Shown here piece by piece: positions 26,673-35,166 of a stretch of DNA of 64,000 nt (within the stretch, counting starts at the first letter, position 1; each line of letters starts with the position of its first letter). A program made the position numbers and the translations under genes. The DNA comes from Hymenobacter sp. BT730 (lineage in GTDB: Bacteria > Bacteroidota > Bacteroidia > Cytophagales > Hymenobacteraceae): NCBI RefSeq assembly GCF_030542105.1, contig NZ_JAUOFB010000001.1, forward strand, positions 1,426,001 to 1,490,000. Direction: 5' to 3'. The notes under the pieces are model-generated. The model saw nothing but the letters and a program-made list of their open reading frames with translations, had not been told where the DNA came from and did not search any database.

Positions 26673-26738
26673 CTAATAACCATAAAGCAAAAGGCGGCTC
26701 CGGGTAACCGGAGCCGCCTTTTGCTTTATGGTTATTAG
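26673..26738. terminator. Bidirectional terminator with a 31-bp perfect stem
   Basis: Perfect 31-base arms with a gtaa loop, from ctaataacc at 26673 to ggttattag at 26738. It lies between the convergent susD-type and SPFH genes. GC-rich centre and A/T-rich ends fit termination in both directions. Confidence 0.85.
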
Positions 26739-26749
26739 AAACCTGGCCG

Positions 26750-27661
26750 CTACTTATCCGAAACTAATAACTGGGGAGTGGCGCCGCGGCCACTGCCCAT
26801 AATGATGACCTTACTGTTGGGTGAGGTTGCAATTTCTTTGTTGGCCTTAATCATTTCGTACTGCAGCAACTTGTCGCTAAGCTCGGTGCTCAGAATCTTC
26901 TGATAGTCGGCAATACCCTGGGCCTCCACACGCTTCCGTTCCGCTTCCTGCCGCTCCTTCTGGAGGACAAACTGCATCTTCTGCGCATCCTGCTCGGCGG
27001 AAATCTTGCTCTCAATACTGGCTTTAACCGAATTCGGTAGCTGAATATTCCGAATCAGGAGCTGGTCCAACTGCAGGCCATTTTTCCGAAAATCAGCCTC
27101 AATGGACTTGTAGATGCGGTTCTGAAACTCGTCGCGGCGGGAGGAATACAGCGCTACAGCATCATAATACACGGCATTGTCGCGGATGCGGGTGCGGGCA
27201 ATGGGGCGCACAATCTTGTTCTCGTAGTCGGTGCCGATGGTGGTGAGGATGCGCGGGGTTTCGCTGGGAATTACGTGGTATAGGGCCGTCAGGTCGATGA
27301 TGACTTCCAGACCATCGGCCGAGAGTACCCGGATGGCATCGTCGCCTTCCTGCTTGCCCTCTGAGTGCAGCGCCGACATCGTGTAGTTCTGAGTGCGGGT
27401 ATCAAACCGCGTGACTTCCACCAGCGGATTCACCAGATTGAGGCCGCTGTTGAGAATGCGCGGCTGCACCTGCCCAAAGAGCGTTTGTACCCCCACGTTT
27501 CCTGCTTCTATCTGCACAATCGTGCTCAGGGCCAGGCCCAGCACTGCCAACAGCACTCCGCCAAATATCAGCAACCCCCGAAACCGCTCAAAGGCGTAGG
27601 ATATTTTGGCAGCATTCAGCCCCAGAATGAGCAATACCAGCCCCAGAAAAATGAGCGTCAT
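26750..27661 (-). CDS. SPFH/prohibitin-family membrane protein
   Basis: A 303-residue protein. Two hydrophobic segments near the N-terminus (~2-20 and ~30-50) are followed by an SPFH/Band 7 domain (EAGNVGVQTLFGQVQPRIL, IIDLTALYHV) and a charged coiled coil (~220-275, QKERQEAERKRVEAQG). SPFH proteins form large oligomers that scaffold membrane microdomains or regulate FtsH-type proteases. No NfeD or second SPFH gene is adjacent, so a homo-oligomeric prohibitin-like role is likelier than HflKC. It starts at ATG 27661. Confidence 0.9.
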   Translation of the reverse strand: MTLIFLGLVLLILGLNAAKISYAFERFRGLLIFGGVLLAVLGLALSTIVQIEAGNVGVQTLFGQVQPRILNSGLNLVNPLVEVTRFDTRTQNYTMSALHSEGKQEGDDAIRVLSADGLEVIIDLTALYHVIPSETPRILTTIGTDYENKIVRPIARTRIRDNAVYYDAVALYSSRRDEFQNRIYKSIEADFRKNGLQLDQLLIRNIQLPNSVKASIESKISAEQDAQKMQFVLQKERQEAERKRVEAQGIADYQKILSTELSDKLLQYEMIKANKEIATSPNSKVIIMGSGRGATPQLLVSDK

Positions 27662-27766
27662 AACAACAACCGAAAAAGGCTACGTGTGAGGCCGGTAGAA
27701 ACACCCGCCCGAAAACGCTGAAAAGGTAGTTGTTTGCTGCTAAACTGAAATAGGGGAGGCCGTTAG

Positions 27767-28246
27767 TTATTCTTCGTCCTCATCTTCGTTGTGGTGGCTG
27801 AAGTCCAGTTCAGGCAGCAGGGCCAGTGCCTCGGCAATAACCTCGTCCATGCGCTGCTTGGAGTCAGCATCCAGCGTCATTTCAAACAGTTGTAATAGCA
27901 GCCCACCTTCCTCATTTACATACAGGTTGGTGTAAAGTCGCTCAAAGGCTTTGGCATCCCGCGTAATGGTGTTGTCGATGTCAGCTACGGTGCGGGCGCG
28001 CAGGGCCCGGTGCAGCACATCCAGCACGCGGCGGCTTTCGTCATGGTCGCCTAACTCGGCCAGCAGTTTCATCAGGCTCATGGCCACACCCAGGCGCACC
28101 CGCTCAAAGCGGAAGGCCAGATCCGTTTGGGAAGCATGCTCAAACGCCGCATAAGCCGAGGTGTCGGGCTCTTTGAGGTAGCGGGCGGCATCTTCCTCAG
28201 TGCGAAAAGCTTCGCGCAGCAGTTGTTCGTAGGCAAGAGCACTCAT
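27767..28246 (-). CDS. Conserved-looking helical protein with an acidic C-terminus, unknown function
   Basis: A 159-residue protein with no signal or membrane segment from ATG 28246. It is predicted mostly helical and ends in a very acidic HNEDEDEE tail after a short DFSHH stretch. The frame continues upstream to 28324 with a hydrophobic segment, but a -7-like box at 28341-28348 and the composition change favour the internal ATG. I do not recognise the family. It lies upstream of the SPFH gene on the same strand with a 105-base gap. Confidence 0.7.
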   Translation of the reverse strand: MSALAYEQLLREAFRTEEDAARYLKEPDTSAYAAFEHASQTDLAFRFERVRLGVAMSLMKLLAELGDHDESRRVLDVLHRALRARTVADIDNTITRDAKAFERLYTNLYVNEEGGLLLQLFEMTLDADSKQRMDEVIAEALALLPELDFSHHNEDEDEE

Positions 28247-28340
28247 AGTCCAGTAACGTATAGCGGTGGCTGGCAGTAAATAAGCCAGAAACAGGGCCGT
28301 AAGCCGAGGGAAATAGCAGCCCAATGGTAACCCCGGCCCG

Positions 28341-28348
28341 CAAAGGTA
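28341..28348 (-). promoter_or_regulatory. -7 box for the acidic-tail protein gene
   Basis: TACCTTTG on the minus strand is a perfect TAnnTTTG match, about 95 bases upstream of ATG 28246. No good -33 element is seen. Confidence 0.4.
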
Positions 28349-28434
28349 CGATTGCCCAGATAAGACCGGCCGCTACAGGCTGGCTTTCGTTTACGGGTTG
28401 AGTCCCGATTACCCTCCTTTTAAATACTCATAGC

Positions 28435-28719
28435 ATGACAACGCACAAAACAAAATGGCTCGTTTTTGCCCCTTCCGGGCTGATAGTAATTGGTTTGGGC
28501 ACCTGCCTGATACAATGGGCCACGGAGATGAAGCAGAAAGGCGCACCTACCGGTAAATGGGTAGGTGCAGGTACGCTGGCGCTGGGCGTGTTTAATGCCG
28601 GCATTAGTTTGTTTGGACGCGGTGTAGTAGAAAAGGTGCTGCATGAAGTGCGCGAAAAAGGGCCTTCAGCCGTCATAACGGAACCTATTCCGCAAGCCGC
28701 AGAGGTAGAATCCGCTTAA
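28435..28719 (+). CDS. Small two-helix membrane protein, unknown function
   Basis: A 94-residue protein from ATG 28435. Two hydrophobic segments (~8-26 and ~42-60) with a short KQKGAPTGKW loop suggest an inner membrane hairpin. The C-terminal 30 residues are soluble and end in an acidic tail. It stands alone in front of the M14 peptidase gene with a 113-base gap. I do not recognise the family. Confidence 0.65.
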   Translation: MTTHKTKWLVFAPSGLIVIGLGTCLIQWATEMKQKGAPTGKWVGAGTLALGVFNAGISLFGRGVVEKVLHEVREKGPSAVITEPIPQAAEVESA

Positions 28720-28832
28720 AGGCACTTCGCCTAAGTAAGCTGCCAGGCAGAAAGGCGGGCCAGAGGTGTGGGGTTCTGGTAGCGGGTTGTATTTTCGCTG
28801 ATTCCTTTCCCGCTCACCCTAATCTGTTTCGC

Positions 28833-31391
28833 ATGAAGATTCGCCGTTGGGCGGCATGGCTGCCCCTGTTGCTTTGGCTGGTGCTACCGGTTGCGGGCTA
28901 TGCGCAACAGGCCGCCAGCCAGCTGCTGACACCAGCCCAGTTCCTGGGGTATCCATTGGGCAGCCGCTTTACCCCGCACGCCGATTTGCTGCGCTATGTA
29001 GACCACGTCGTAAAAGCATCCGGAGGGCGCATGCACCTGCAGCGCTACGGCGAAACCTACGAGCACCGTCCGCTGGAGGTAGTGCAGGTGGGCACGCCGG
29101 ATAACATGAGCCGCCTGGAAGAAATCCGGCGCAACAACCTGCGCCTGGCCGGGCTGGAAACCGGGGCCGTGCAGCGCCAGCAACCAGCCATTGTGTGGCT
29201 GAGCTACAACGTGCATGGCAATGAGGCCGTGTCGTCGGAAGCAGTGATGCAGGTACTGTATGATCTGGCAAACCCCGGCAATGAGCAGGTACAGAAATGG
29301 CTGCAGAATGTGGTGGTAGTAGTAGACCCCTGCATCAACCCGGACGGGCGCGAGCGGTATGCGCAGTGGTACAACCGGGTGCGCAGCCAGTCACCCAATG
29401 CCTCACCTTACGCCTGGGAACACCACGAGCCCTGGCCTGGTGGCCGCTACAACCATTATTATTTCGATCTGAACCGGGACTGGGCCTGGCAGACGCAGCA
29501 GGAAAGCCGGCAGCGTCTCATGCTCTATAACCAGTGGCTGCCCCAGGTACACGCCGACTTCCACGAAATGGGTGTGGATGAGCCGTACTATTTCTCGCCG
29601 GCCGCCAAGCCTTTTCATGCTGATATTACGCCCTGGCAGCGCAACTTCCAGAACATCATCGGCGACTACAACCGCAAGGTTTTTGACCAGAATAACTGGC
29701 TGTATTTCACCCGCGAAACCTTCGACCTGTTTTACCCCAGCTACGGCGACACCTATCCGTCCTTCAACGGCGCCATTGGCATGACCTATGAGCAGGGCGG
29801 CTCCGGCCGTGCCGGCGTGCGCATTGCTAAGTCCGATGGCGATACCCTGACGCTGGAGCAGCGCATTTCGCACCATTATGCCACTAGCCTGGCTACCATT
29901 CAGGCTACGGCCGAGCGGAGCGATGAACTCGTCAAGAACTTCCAGCAGTACTACACCAATGCCCTCAACAAGCCGCAGGGCGAGTATAAGTCCTTTGTAC
30001 TGGCAGGCAGCGGCGACCCCGGCCAGCTGAAGGCCCTCACCCAGTTTCTCGACCGGCAGCAGATCCGTTACGGCTACGCGCCGAAGCGCGTCAAAACAAA
30101 GGGTTTCAACTACACCACCGGGAAAACCGAAAACGTTCAGATTGAGCCCCGCGACGTGGTGGTTAGCATGTACCAGCCCAAATCCACGCTGGTAAAGGTG
30201 TTGTTTGAGCCCCAGCCCACGCTGGAGGACTCCCTTACCTATGATATTACTTCCTGGGCACTGCCCTATGCCTTCGGGCTGAAAGCCTATGCGGTAAAGC
30301 AGCGGATAGATGGTTCTGGAGCTGCCGCTACGGCCACTACGGTGAAGGGTACGGCCACGGCAGGCGCTACGCCTTATGCCTATGTGGCACGCTGGAACAA
30401 CTTGCAGGATGTCCGCTTTCTGAGTCGGCTATTGCAGCAAAAAGTGAAAGTGCGGGTAGCAGCCCGTCCATTTGAAGCCGAAGGGCAGAAATACTCCTCC
30501 GGTACGCTGGTTATCACGCGCAACGGCAATGAAGGACTGGGCCCGAAATTCGACCAGCTGGTCCGCTCCCAGGCCGATTCTTCCGGCGTAGTGGTGCAGG
30601 CGGTCAGCTCCGGCTTTGCCACCAGCGGGGCCGACCTGGGCTCTGGTTACGTGCGCTTCGTGAACAAGCCTAATGTAGCGGTGCTGGCCGGGGAAGGCGT
30701 TTCGCCCACGGCTTTTGGCGAAGTATGGCACTTCTTTGAGCAGCAGATTGGCTACCCCGTTACAGTGCTGGGGTCAGACTACCTCAGCAGCGTGCCCCTG
30801 GCTAAGTTTGACGTACTGATTTTGCCCGATGGAAACTACGGCGACATCTTCCCGGAGAAAGGCCTCGAAAACCTGAAAGCCTGGGTGCGAGGCGGCGGAA
30901 AATTAATTGCAATGGAAGGCGCCGCTGCTTTCCTGGCCGGCAAGAAAGACTTCGACCTGAAAGCCAAACCCGCTGACAGCGCCAGTACTAAAAAACAGGA
31001 CCCTTATCGCCAGCTGCGCCGCTACGCCGACTCCGAGCGGGAGCAGCTGCAGGAACTGGTGCAGGGCAGCATCTTCCGCGTACAGCTAGACAACACCCAC
31101 CCGCTTGCCTTTGGCTATGGCAGCAGTTACTACGCTCTGATTCGGGATACCGTCAATTATCAGTTCCTGGGCCAGGGAGGGTGGAATGTAGGCGTACTGA
31201 AAAAGAACAACTATTCCGCTGGTTTTGCCGGCTCCCGTGCCCGCCGCAAGCTAACGGATACCATGGTGCTGGGAGCACAGGAAATGGGTCGTGGCCAGGT
31301 AGTTTATCTGGCCGATAACCCTTTGTTCCGGGCCTTTTGGCAAGGAGGGAAGCTCCTCTTCGGCAATGCTATTTTCTTTGTAGGACAGTAA
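28833..31391 (+). CDS. Secreted M14-family zinc carboxypeptidase
   Basis: An 852-residue protein. A signal peptide (~1-24, ending GYAQQ) precedes an M14 peptidase domain: the zinc block is SYNVHGNEAVSSEA (HxxE), NPDGRERY is the substrate-Arg block and VHADFHEMG supplies the later His. The ~400 residues after the catalytic part include a glutamine-amidotransferase-like fold region (FDVLILPDGNYGDIF), common in large bacterial M14 proteins. It probably acts in the periplasm or outside the cell on peptides. The gene is monocistronic with a palindromic terminator directly after it. Confidence 0.92.
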   Translation: MKIRRWAAWLPLLLWLVLPVAGYAQQAASQLLTPAQFLGYPLGSRFTPHADLLRYVDHVVKASGGRMHLQRYGETYEHRPLEVVQVGTPDNMSRLEEIRRNNLRLAGLETGAVQRQQPAIVWLSYNVHGNEAVSSEAVMQVLYDLANPGNEQVQKWLQNVVVVVDPCINPDGRERYAQWYNRVRSQSPNASPYAWEHHEPWPGGRYNHYYFDLNRDWAWQTQQESRQRLMLYNQWLPQVHADFHEMGVDEPYYFSPAAKPFHADITPWQRNFQNIIGDYNRKVFDQNNWLYFTRETFDLFYPSYGDTYPSFNGAIGMTYEQGGSGRAGVRIAKSDGDTLTLEQRISHHYATSLATIQATAERSDELVKNFQQYYTNALNKPQGEYKSFVLAGSGDPGQLKALTQFLDRQQIRYGYAPKRVKTKGFNYTTGKTENVQIEPRDVVVSMYQPKSTLVKVLFEPQPTLEDSLTYDITSWALPYAFGLKAYAVKQRIDGSGAAATATTVKGTATAGATPYAYVARWNNLQDVRFLSRLLQQKVKVRVAARPFEAEGQKYSSGTLVITRNGNEGLGPKFDQLVRSQADSSGVVVQAVSSGFATSGADLGSGYVRFVNKPNVAVLAGEGVSPTAFGEVWHFFEQQIGYPVTVLGSDYLSSVPLAKFDVLILPDGNYGDIFPEKGLENLKAWVRGGGKLIAMEGAAAFLAGKKDFDLKAKPADSASTKKQDPYRQLRRYADSEREQLQELVQGSIFRVQLDNTHPLAFGYGSSYYALIRDTVNYQFLGQGGWNVGVLKKNNYSAGFAGSRARRKLTDTMVLGAQEMGRGQVVYLADNPLFRAFWQGGKLLFGNAIFFVGQ

Positions 31392-31408
31392 GGGCACTAC
31401 CCTTTTAC

Positions 31409-31454
31409 TTATACAAAAGCCCCCGATACAGCTGTATCGGGGGCTTTTGTATAA
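31409..31454. terminator. Bidirectional terminator, 46-base perfect palindrome
   Basis: Two 23-base arms meet with no spacer (ttatacaaaagccccc... and ...gggggcttttgtataa). It lies between the convergent M14 peptidase and the repeat-protein genes and can end both. Confidence 0.85.
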
Positions 31455-31469
31455 TGGAAGCTGAATACC

Positions 31470-31835
31470 TTAGTCTACAACATCCTTAGCGGTATTTTTG
31501 ACAGCTTTACCGGCTTTCTTTACGCCGTGGCCCGTTTTCTGGGCGCCTCTTTTTACGACATGTCCGGTTTTCTGGCCGGCTCTTTTCGCTACACGGCCGG
31601 TTTTCTTACCAGCATATTTTACATCTTGGCCGGTATTATGAGCCGCCTCGCCCACTTTGGTACGGCCGGTGCGGGTTTCCGTTTCCGTTTGCACGGTGCC
31701 ATTGTCCCGCACATCTACCTCGGTAGTGGTTTTTGCGCCGGTAGCCGGATCCTTAATTTCAGTCTTGGTTTCTGTTTGCGCCGAAGCGGCAGTAGAGAAG
31801 GCTGCAAATACCAGCAGCAATACTATCTTTTTCAT
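31470..31835 (-). CDS. Small secreted Lys-rich protein with 11-residue repeats
   Basis: A 121-residue protein. A signal peptide (~1-19, ending ASAQ) is followed by a Thr/Glu-rich linker and then four tandem 11-residue units in the last ~50 residues: AGKKTGRVAKR, AGQKTGHVVKR, GAQKTGHGVKK, AGKAVKNTAKD. Such 11-mers can form long amphipathic helices, as in LEA group 3 or apolipoprotein-like proteins, here strongly basic. Binding to anionic envelope polymers or a desiccation role is inference. It is convergent with the M14 gene and starts at ATG 31835. Confidence 0.8.
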   Translation of the reverse strand: MKKIVLLLVFAAFSTAASAQTETKTEIKDPATGAKTTTEVDVRDNGTVQTETETRTGRTKVGEAAHNTGQDVKYAGKKTGRVAKRAGQKTGHVVKRGAQKTGHGVKKAGKAVKNTAKDVVD

Positions 31836-31927
31836 GGCTGAGTTGAGTTTAGGGATAATAATTCAGCCTTATACGGGTGTAGGAAAAAAGGACCAATAAA
31901 AGAGCAGTAAAATCGCCACAAAGCGGC

Positions 31928-33151
31928 TTATGGTAGCAGCAATGAACTGTCTCCGTAGCTTAGAAAACGGTAGTTATTGCTAAGCGCATGCTCATAGAGT
32001 TGCCGCCATTGTGGGCCTACTAATGCCGCTACCAGCAGCAACAAAGTGCTTTCTGGCTGATGAAAGTTGGTAATTAGCCCCTGCCCGATACGAAACTGAT
32101 AGCCTGGCGCAATAAGTAGCTGCGTAGTAGCGTGCAGCACATCGGCTCCGGTACGTTCCAGGTAGTGCAAAAGGGCCTGCAGCGCCTCTGCTGGTGGTAT
32201 TTCAGAGCCTGGCTCGTAGGGTTGCCACTGACTTATGTGCAGGGATGTATCTACGGCACCTGGCTCTTGTAGTAGCTGTACTCCCAACCAATAAAGGCTT
32301 TCCAGTGTGCGTAGGCTAGTGGTGCCCACGGCCAGTATTGGCCCCTGGTGGGAGAGCAGTTGTTGCAGCAAGGCGGGCGTAACACTGATAGGCTCCGCAT
32401 GCATGGGATGCTCAGCCATCCGGTCGGCTTTAACGGGCTGAAACGTGCCTGCCCCTACATGCAGCGTCACGTGCGCGGTGTCTACCCCTTGGGCATGCAA
32501 CTCCTGCAGTACCGCTTCTGAAAAGTGCAGTCCGGCCGTAGGAGCAGCTACCGCCCCTTCCTGCGCGGCATATACCGTTTGGTAGCGCACGGCATCTACA
32601 TCCGTATCCGGGCGGTTGAGGTAAGGGGGCAGGGGTAAGTGGCCGGCCCCGCGCAGCACCTCAGCAAAAGGCAGCTCGGCCGGCTCCCAACTGAACTGAA
32701 TCAGGGAATAGCCATCAGCCGTTTCCTGGCGCACAGCCGTCAGGGTAGCCGGCTGGTTGTTAGCCATAAACTCCAGCAGCACCGGGCCGCTTTTCCACCG
32801 TTTGCCATTGCCAACCAGGCATTTCCATACACAGGAGCCGGTTTGCTGCATGGCCGGCTCTATAGCACGATGCGGGGCCACAGGTTCCAGGCAAAACAAC
32901 TCAATGATGCCGCCGGTGGGCTTATGTGCAAAGAGGCGGGCGCGCACTACTTTGGTATCATTAAAAACCAGCAAAGCATCAGCAGGTAGCTCAGCGGGCA
33001 GCTGATAAAAGTGCCGGTCTGTCACCTGGCCCTGGCGATACACCAATAGGCGGGACTGGTCGCGGTTGGGCAGGGGCTCTGGGGCAATGCGCTCCGGCGG
33101 AAGCTGATAGGTGAAATCGTGGATGGAAAGATGGCGCGGATTGGCATTCAT
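31928..33151 (-). CDS. queA: tRNA preQ1(34) S-adenosylmethionine ribosyltransferase-isomerase
   Basis: A 407-residue QueA, which transfers and isomerises the ribosyl of SAM onto preQ1 in tRNA to give epoxyqueuosine. Family landmarks are FTYQLPPERIAPEP with NRDQSRLLV, LLVFNDTKVVRARL, AAPTAGLHFSE, VTLHVGAGTFQPV and the C-terminal LITNFHQPESTLLLLV. It is longer than the ~350-residue E. coli enzyme because of insertions, as is usual in this phylum. ATG 33151 lies six bases after a perfect -7 box, which fixes the start and suggests a leaderless mRNA. Confidence 0.96.
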   Translation of the reverse strand: MNANPRHLSIHDFTYQLPPERIAPEPLPNRDQSRLLVYRQGQVTDRHFYQLPAELPADALLVFNDTKVVRARLFAHKPTGGIIELFCLEPVAPHRAIEPAMQQTGSCVWKCLVGNGKRWKSGPVLLEFMANNQPATLTAVRQETADGYSLIQFSWEPAELPFAEVLRGAGHLPLPPYLNRPDTDVDAVRYQTVYAAQEGAVAAPTAGLHFSEAVLQELHAQGVDTAHVTLHVGAGTFQPVKADRMAEHPMHAEPISVTPALLQQLLSHQGPILAVGTTSLRTLESLYWLGVQLLQEPGAVDTSLHISQWQPYEPGSEIPPAEALQALLHYLERTGADVLHATTQLLIAPGYQFRIGQGLITNFHQPESTLLLLVAALVGPQWRQLYEHALSNNYRFLSYGDSSLLLP

Positions 33152-33157
33152 AGCCAG

Positions 33158-33165
33158 CAAAGGTA
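33158..33165 (-). promoter_or_regulatory. -7 promoter box of queA, predicted leaderless
   Basis: TACCTTTG reads on the minus strand from 33165, followed by CTGGCT and the ATG at 33151. The 17 bases match the rnhB arrangement with one difference. Confidence 0.55.
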
Positions 33166-33188
33166 CGGCCACCCAGTCGCAAAATGTA

Positions 33189-33971
33189 CTAGCGGGGACG
33201 GCGGAAAATGAGCAGGTGCTGCTGCGGTAGCCTGTCTATATTTTCCACAAACTCAAGTCCCACATCTTCCAGTTCCCGGCGGGCCTGGTCCATGCTCATC
33301 TTATGAATGCGCTTGATAGGCACCTGCGGGTCTTCAGCCCGGTATTCTACCAGCGCCACCCGGCCACCCGGCTTGAGGGCGCGGCGTACGGCCTGCATCA
33401 TTTCCCGGGGGTGGTCAAACTCGTGATAAGCATCTACCAGGAGCACCAGATCTACGCTGGCGGGGGGCAGGTTCGGGCTTTTAGTGGTGCCCAGAATAGG
33501 CTCCACGTTGGTTAGGTGGGTACGGGCTTTCGTGCTTTCAATGGCACGTAGCATTTCAGGCTGAATATCGACGGCCAAAACGCGGCCCTGGGGCACCAGT
33601 GGACTAAGGCGAAACGTGAAAAAGCCGGTGCCCGCCCCTAAGTCGGCTACTACATCAGTGGGCTTCAACTGCAGGGCCTGAAGCAGCAAATCTGTGCGCT
33701 CTTCTTCTGCGCGGTTTGGGCGCTCCAGCCAATCAGCCCCTTCGTGCCCCATAACGTGAGCAATCTGCCGGCCATGATAGTATTTGCTGATGCCGTTAGG
33801 GTCCTGCGGGGGTCGGTGCTCATAGCCCGTACTATCAGGCACAAAGGCATGAGCAGCAGCGGCGGCTGCCCGGCTTTCAGCGGGCGGCTGTGTACAGGCC
33901 GGGGCCAGCATCAAAGCACCCAAAGCCAGCAAGCCGGAGCAACACAAGAAATAAGAAGGACTACTACGCAT
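33189..33971 (-). CDS. Exported class I SAM-dependent methyltransferase, putative lipoprotein
   Basis: A 260-residue protein. The N-terminus (~1-26) is a signal sequence ending in a lipobox-like LAPAC, followed by an Ala-rich linker. From ~residue 90 comes a Rossmann methyltransferase: motif I VVADLGAGTGFFTF, the acidic loop VLAVDIQPEM, and VDLVLLVDAYHEF with the post-motif LKPGGRVALVEYR. The catalytic fold looks complete, which is odd for an exported protein because SAM is cytoplasmic. Either the protein keeps to the cytoplasmic side, or it has another role. It starts at ATG 33971. Confidence 0.85.
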   Translation of the reverse strand: MRSSPSYFLCCSGLLALGALMLAPACTQPPAESRAAAAAAHAFVPDSTGYEHRPPQDPNGISKYYHGRQIAHVMGHEGADWLERPNRAEEERTDLLLQALQLKPTDVVADLGAGTGFFTFRLSPLVPQGRVLAVDIQPEMLRAIESTKARTHLTNVEPILGTTKSPNLPPASVDLVLLVDAYHEFDHPREMMQAVRRALKPGGRVALVEYRAEDPQVPIKRIHKMSMDQARRELEDVGLEFVENIDRLPQQHLLIFRRPR

Positions 33972-34516
33972 ATACAGTGGAAGAGCTACTGGTTTTTGAC
34001 CAACAGTAGTATGGTTAAAGGGCTAACCCTACTGCTGTAAGGTGCTTTCGAATGACAAAAGGCCTTTATCATCCAACACAACGCTTTATTGGGAGGCACA
34101 GTGTCTGGCTTGTTTATTAACCAGTAGTTTGTTTTTCTGGTTTCCGGATGGGTTTGAACCTTTACCCTTCCCTTATTAAGGCTGGTTCCTGCTTCAGCCC
34201 CGGCAAAGAACGGACTGTGAGCTAATGATCTTAAAACCATTCTGCTGTGGCCCTACTTCATGAATGCTCAACAGTGCCTGTCCTGATAAATAGGAGCATA
34301 AATAGAACCAGACTTAGAAGGCAAGTTGGGGCAAATGTTTGAGGTGATGGCGCCCTATGGAGAAACAATGCGGGAAAGGAGATTTTTATTACCTGTTGCC
34401 TTGGCAGTTTTATTAGCTATAATTGCAGTAAGCAAAGGTAGCTGGCGGCCATAAGGTGGCCGATCCGTGAACATGCTTTCCTCCGTATTTTCTTTTTTCA
34501 CCTTTCCCAAACCCCT
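33972..34516. other. Intergenic stretch with no visible gene
   Basis: These 545 bases separate the divergent methyltransferase and lipoprotein genes. Short frames exist but have no supporting composition. A weak dyad (ctactg...cagtag) lies near 33985-34010, a small ggcca/tggcc hairpin near 34453, and a promoter candidate at 34396-34425. I see no RNA gene or riboswitch that I can name. Confidence 0.55.
34396..34425 (+). promoter_or_regulatory. Putative promoter of the Ala-rich lipoprotein gene
   Basis: TTG at 34396-34398 and TATAATTG at 34418-34425 are 19 bases apart, close to the Bacteroidota -33/-7 layout, with one mismatch in the -7 word TAnnTTTG. The leader would be about 85 bases. Confidence 0.35.
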
Positions 34517-35083
34517 ATGAAACAACATTTCCACTACCTGCGCCAAAGCCTGGCGGCTTTGGTTGTCGTAGCTGCTGGTCTTAGCAGCTGCAGTCGTGCT
34601 GAGTATGCTATGCTGCCCAAAACTACGCCTTACCACGGTACTGAGCGTGTTGTAGCGGCGAAGCCTGCACCGGCACCCGTAGCGGCCGAAGAGGCAGCAG
34701 TAGTTACCCCAGCCCTAGAAGCAGTTCCTGTAGCGGCAGCCCCCAAAGCGGCCCCTGCCACTACCGCTCAAGCAGCTCGTGCGGCTTCACATGCCATGGC
34801 TACTGCCACGCCCAAGAAAATGAGCACACTGCAGAAAGTAGCAGTAGGCAAAGTAGCCAAGCAAATGAACAAGCTGGCGCAAAAAGCACAGGTAAAAACC
34901 CACAGCGACGTAGCCAAGGCTGATGCGCTGAGCGGTAACATCCGCAAGGGTATCATTCTGCTGCTGATTGGTCTGTTGATTTCACTGTTCAGTGGTATCA
35001 GCGGCATCTTTGGTATCCTGGGCGGCATTATTGCCATCATCGGTATCATCTTCATCATTCTGGGCCTGCTCGACGAAGTATAA
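34517..35083 (+). CDS. Ala-rich lipoprotein with a hydrophobic C-terminus, unknown function
   Basis: A 188-residue protein. The signal peptide ends in lipobox GLSSC with the anchor Cys at ~25. Residues ~45-100 are low-complexity Ala/Pro/Val, then a Lys-rich helix (KMSTLQKVAVGKVAKQMNK), and the last ~45 residues are a Gly/Ile-rich double hydrophobic hairpin (GIILLLIGLLISL...IIGIIFIILGLL). Two membrane attachments at opposite ends would be unusual; the segment could span or stack in a membrane. I do not recognise the family. An intrinsic terminator follows. Confidence 0.75.
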   Translation: MKQHFHYLRQSLAALVVVAAGLSSCSRAEYAMLPKTTPYHGTERVVAAKPAPAPVAAEEAAVVTPALEAVPVAAAPKAAPATTAQAARAASHAMATATPKKMSTLQKVAVGKVAKQMNKLAQKAQVKTHSDVAKADALSGNIRKGIILLLIGLLISLFSGISGIFGILGGIIAIIGIIFIILGLLDEV

Positions 35084-35105
35084 GTCGGTAGCCAATCTGG
35101 TTTAG

Positions 35106-35140
35106 AAAAAGCCCCGACCATAGCATGGTCGGGGCTTTTT
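35106..35140. terminator. Intrinsic terminator between the lipoprotein gene and priA
   Basis: A perfect 15-base arm pair (aaaaagccccgacca / tggtcggggcttttt) with loop tagca. A- and T-tracts on both sides allow use by both convergent genes. Confidence 0.9.
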
Positions 35141-35166
35141 GTTGGTATTGCCTGTTAGAAGCTGGC

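Noticed and set aside
33986..34240. An 84-codon minus-strand frame in the 545-base gap
   Set aside because: Its composition does not look coded, and it has no promoter or motif; the region was left as non-coding.
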